Assembly (NCBI GenBank): GCA_031264395.1
Contig: JAISEB010000350.1
Location: 1 to 17,919, forward strand
Direction: 5' to 3'
DNA length: 17,919 bases
Origin: Treponema sp.
GTDB lineage: Bacteria; Spirochaetota; Spirochaetia; Treponematales; Breznakiellaceae
Shown here piece after piece: positions 16,462 to 17,919 of the stretch. The translations under genes were made by a program, and so were the position numbers. The notes under the pieces are model-generated. The model saw only the letters and a program-made list of their open reading frames with translations. It did not search any database and was not told the origin of the DNA. Every line of letters starts with the position of its first letter. The stretch's first letter is position 1.

Positions 16462-16500
16462 GGAACCTCTGGAAACCCAACCGGGGTTTTCAGAGATTCC
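16462..16500. repeat. Second, related palindrome just upstream of the integrase
   Basis: GGAACCTCTGGAAACCC (16462-16478) pairs with GGGTTTTCAGAGATTCC (16484-16500) with one mismatch and one G-T pair around a five-base loop. The arm begins with the same GGAACCTCT as the palindrome at 16361. No T-run follows, so it is not an obvious terminator. The spacer 16269-16555 otherwise holds no convincing gene and is AT-rich. The true integrase start lies 55 bases further on. Confidence 0.65.
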
Positions 16501-16555
16501 CTATGACAAACGGGATGACAGGTTTTGTCTGCGGGTTTTGCGGAGGGGGAAGGCT

Positions 16556-17863
16556 ATGCGCCGGAAGTTTTATATGCACAGGCGGGGAGGCGTTTTTTAC
16601 GCTTGTCTGGTAAACCAAGAGACGGGGCTTTCCATGAGCGCCCGGAGTACCGGGGAGCGCGACCGGGATGCGGCCCTTATCGTGGTATCCGGCTGGCTGA
16701 GGGACGGCTTGCCGGGTAAGGACGGGGAACGCCGGAAGGTAGAGGCTTCATTTGACCTTGACGGAATACTCCGGGCCATACGGAAGGCGGAACTGGACAG
16801 CGGCGGGGCATTGGCAATCGTGAAGGCCCTTAAAGAGCGCGGCCTTATCGACATCGGCGCGGTTCCCGCCGGGAAGGGGAGCGTGAATTTTGTCAGTTTT
16901 TTGTCCGGCTTTTTTGACTATGATAAAAGCGCCTATGTAAGAGACCGCCTGGCGCACGGGCACAGTATAGGGCGGCGCTATTGCCGTGAAAGCCTGAAGC
17001 TGATCCGGCTGTTTTGGGAACCCGCTTTTAAGGGGCGGACGTTGGCAAGTATCACCCGCAACGATTTGAAGTTATTCTCCTTATCCCTTCCCGCCGATAA
17101 ATCGGCTTCTTACAAAAACAGCATATTGAACGCGGGGCTTATCCCTCTGGGCTGGGCTCATGAGGAGGGCATGATACCCGTCGACATTGGCAAGGACTTT
17201 GAACGTTATGGCGGCAAGGCAACCAGGCGGGGAGTGCTGACTGTGGAAGAGGCCGGGACGCTTTTTGCGAAACCCTGGGCGGACGGCGCGGCAATGGCGG
17301 CGAGCCTCCTCTCCGCAACTACCGGCATGAGGCAGGGGGAGGTTCTGGCTATCCGGGGCGGGGACATCGGGGAGGCGGTTTTGAACGTGGCCCATTCGTG
17401 GAGCGCGGCGGACGGCCTTAAAAGCCCGAAGAATGGGGAAGCGCGGCGGGTCCCCCTCTTGCCGGAAGTCCGGGAGGCGCTTCTGGCGCAACTGGCAACA
17501 AACCCCCATACGGACATTCCCGAAGCCGGGCGGTTTGTCTTCTGGGGACTTGCCCCGGAGAAGCCCCGCTATGACGGTGTTTTTATGCTGAGCGCCCTTC
17601 ATACCGAAATGGAGGCGATGGGCATAGACTGGAGGGCGCGGAACATCTGCTTTCACGGCTGGCGGCATTTTTACGCGGCAAGAATGGCGGACATTGAGGC
17701 TGCCGATAAAGTGAGCCGGATCACCGGGCACAAGAGCCGGGCGATATTTGACGCTTACGCCGACCCTGTAACCGAGGCTGCTATTAAGGACATGGGCAAG
17801 GCCGCGGCGGCAGTATTCGCCGGGGTACTGGCGGGGGCGGCAATGGCGCGGGCGGAGGCATAG
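16556..17863 (+). CDS. Tyrosine recombinase / site-specific integrase
   Basis: From the chosen ATG the product is 435 residues. The N-terminal part (MRRKFYMHRRGGVFYACLV) looks like an arm-binding beta domain. A SAM-like core-binding domain spans about residues 115-225 (YVRDRLAHGHSIGRRYCRES onward). The catalytic domain has the full set: Arg259 in TTGMRQGE, Lys289/292 in LKSPKNGEARRVPLLP, His367 and Arg370 in FHGWRHFYAARM, His392 in ITGHKS and the nucleophile Tyr401 in DAYADP. It should be active. The start at 16556 is preferred because GGAGGGGGA lies just upstream; an open frame continues back to 16412 but runs through the palindrome and has no ribosome-binding site. Being next to tRNA-Gln marks it as the integrase of an element extending to the right. 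Confidence 0.93.
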   Translation: MRRKFYMHRRGGVFYACLVNQETGLSMSARSTGERDRDAALIVVSGWLRDGLPGKDGERRKVEASFDLDGILRAIRKAELDSGGALAIVKALKERGLIDIGAVPAGKGSVNFVSFLSGFFDYDKSAYVRDRLAHGHSIGRRYCRESLKLIRLFWEPAFKGRTLASITRNDLKLFSLSLPADKSASYKNSILNAGLIPLGWAHEEGMIPVDIGKDFERYGGKATRRGVLTVEEAGTLFAKPWADGAAMAASLLSATTGMRQGEVLAIRGGDIGEAVLNVAHSWSAADGLKSPKNGEARRVPLLPEVREALLAQLATNPHTDIPEAGRFVFWGLAPEKPRYDGVFMLSALHTEMEAMGIDWRARNICFHGWRHFYAARMADIEAADKVSRITGHKSRAIFDAYADPVTEAAIKDMGKAAAAVFAGVLAGAAMARAEA

Positions 17864-17906
17864 CCCTGGAAGCGGGGCTTGCGTAAATCCTACCGGAAGA
17901 ACCGGC

Positions 17907-17919
17907 GGAGGGGATAATG
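17907..17919 (+). other. Ribosome-binding site and start codon of the next gene (cut by the window edge)
   Basis: GGAGGGG (17907-17913) followed three bases later by ATG (17917-17919) ends the window, 53 bases after the integrase stop. A second gene of the element, perhaps an excisionase or other cargo, probably starts here, but no coding sequence is visible. Confidence 0.5.

Noticed and set aside
16412..16555. 48-codon N-terminal extension of the integrase
   Set aside because: The frame is open, but it translates the second palindrome. The start at 16556 has a strong GGAGG site, and recombinases of this type normally begin close to the arm-binding domain.

Overview
The window looks like chromosomal DNA of a spirochaete, most likely a host-associated Treponema. 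The indications are a DUF5312-like gene (a family I remember as spirochaete-restricted), a short loose lipobox on a TPR lipoprotein, and a tRNA gene with no encoded CCA. The assignment rests on remembered family distributions, not on a search. Most of the window is GC-rich and tightly packed. The first ~1.27 kb and the stretch just after the tRNA are clearly more AT-rich.

Layout, left to right. (1) 1-985, minus strand: the end of a type I restriction-modification island, with the start of a DUF1016/YhcG-like nuclease gene and an hsdM-like gene whose whole methyltransferase core is missing in frame. (2) 986-1273: a gene-free spacer with a short-period, partly palindromic repeat. (3) 1274-4730, minus strand: a GH63/MGH1-like glycoside hydrolase, preceded by a large membrane-anchored protein of unknown function. 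(4) 4731-4798: a compact divergent promoter region with unusual mirror symmetry. (5) 4799-8465, plus strand: three overlapping genes encoding a TPR lipoprotein, a DHH/DHHA1 phosphoesterase and a TraB/PrgY membrane protein. (6) 8466-8559: a convergent gap carrying tandem repeats. (7) 8560-10724, minus strand: glucosyl-3-phosphoglycerate synthase (gpgS), translationally coupled to an M20-like protein without metal ligands. (8) 10859-12541, plus strand: cofactor-independent phosphoglycerate mutase (gpmI). (9) 12563-16146, minus strand: argS behind a DUF5312-like gene. (10) 16158-17919: tRNA-Gln(CTG), two related palindromes, a complete tyrosine recombinase and the first codon of the next gene. 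This is the left end of a probable integrative element.

The genes suggest a theme. GpgS uses 3-phosphoglycerate, the same metabolite that the divergently transcribed gpmI acts on. The GH63/MGH1-like protein belongs to the superfamily that contains glucosylglycerate and mannosylglycerate hydrolases. Synthesis and turnover of glucosylglycerate, a compatible solute, may therefore be encoded within 10 kb. However, the hydrolase-like protein appears to lack the usual acid aspartate, and no glucosyl-3-phosphoglycerate phosphatase is visible. The other standout signals are the catalytically gutted HsdM, the symmetric and probably leaderless divergent promoter, the pseudo-peptidase coupled to gpgS, and the paired palindromes between tRNA-Gln and the integrase.
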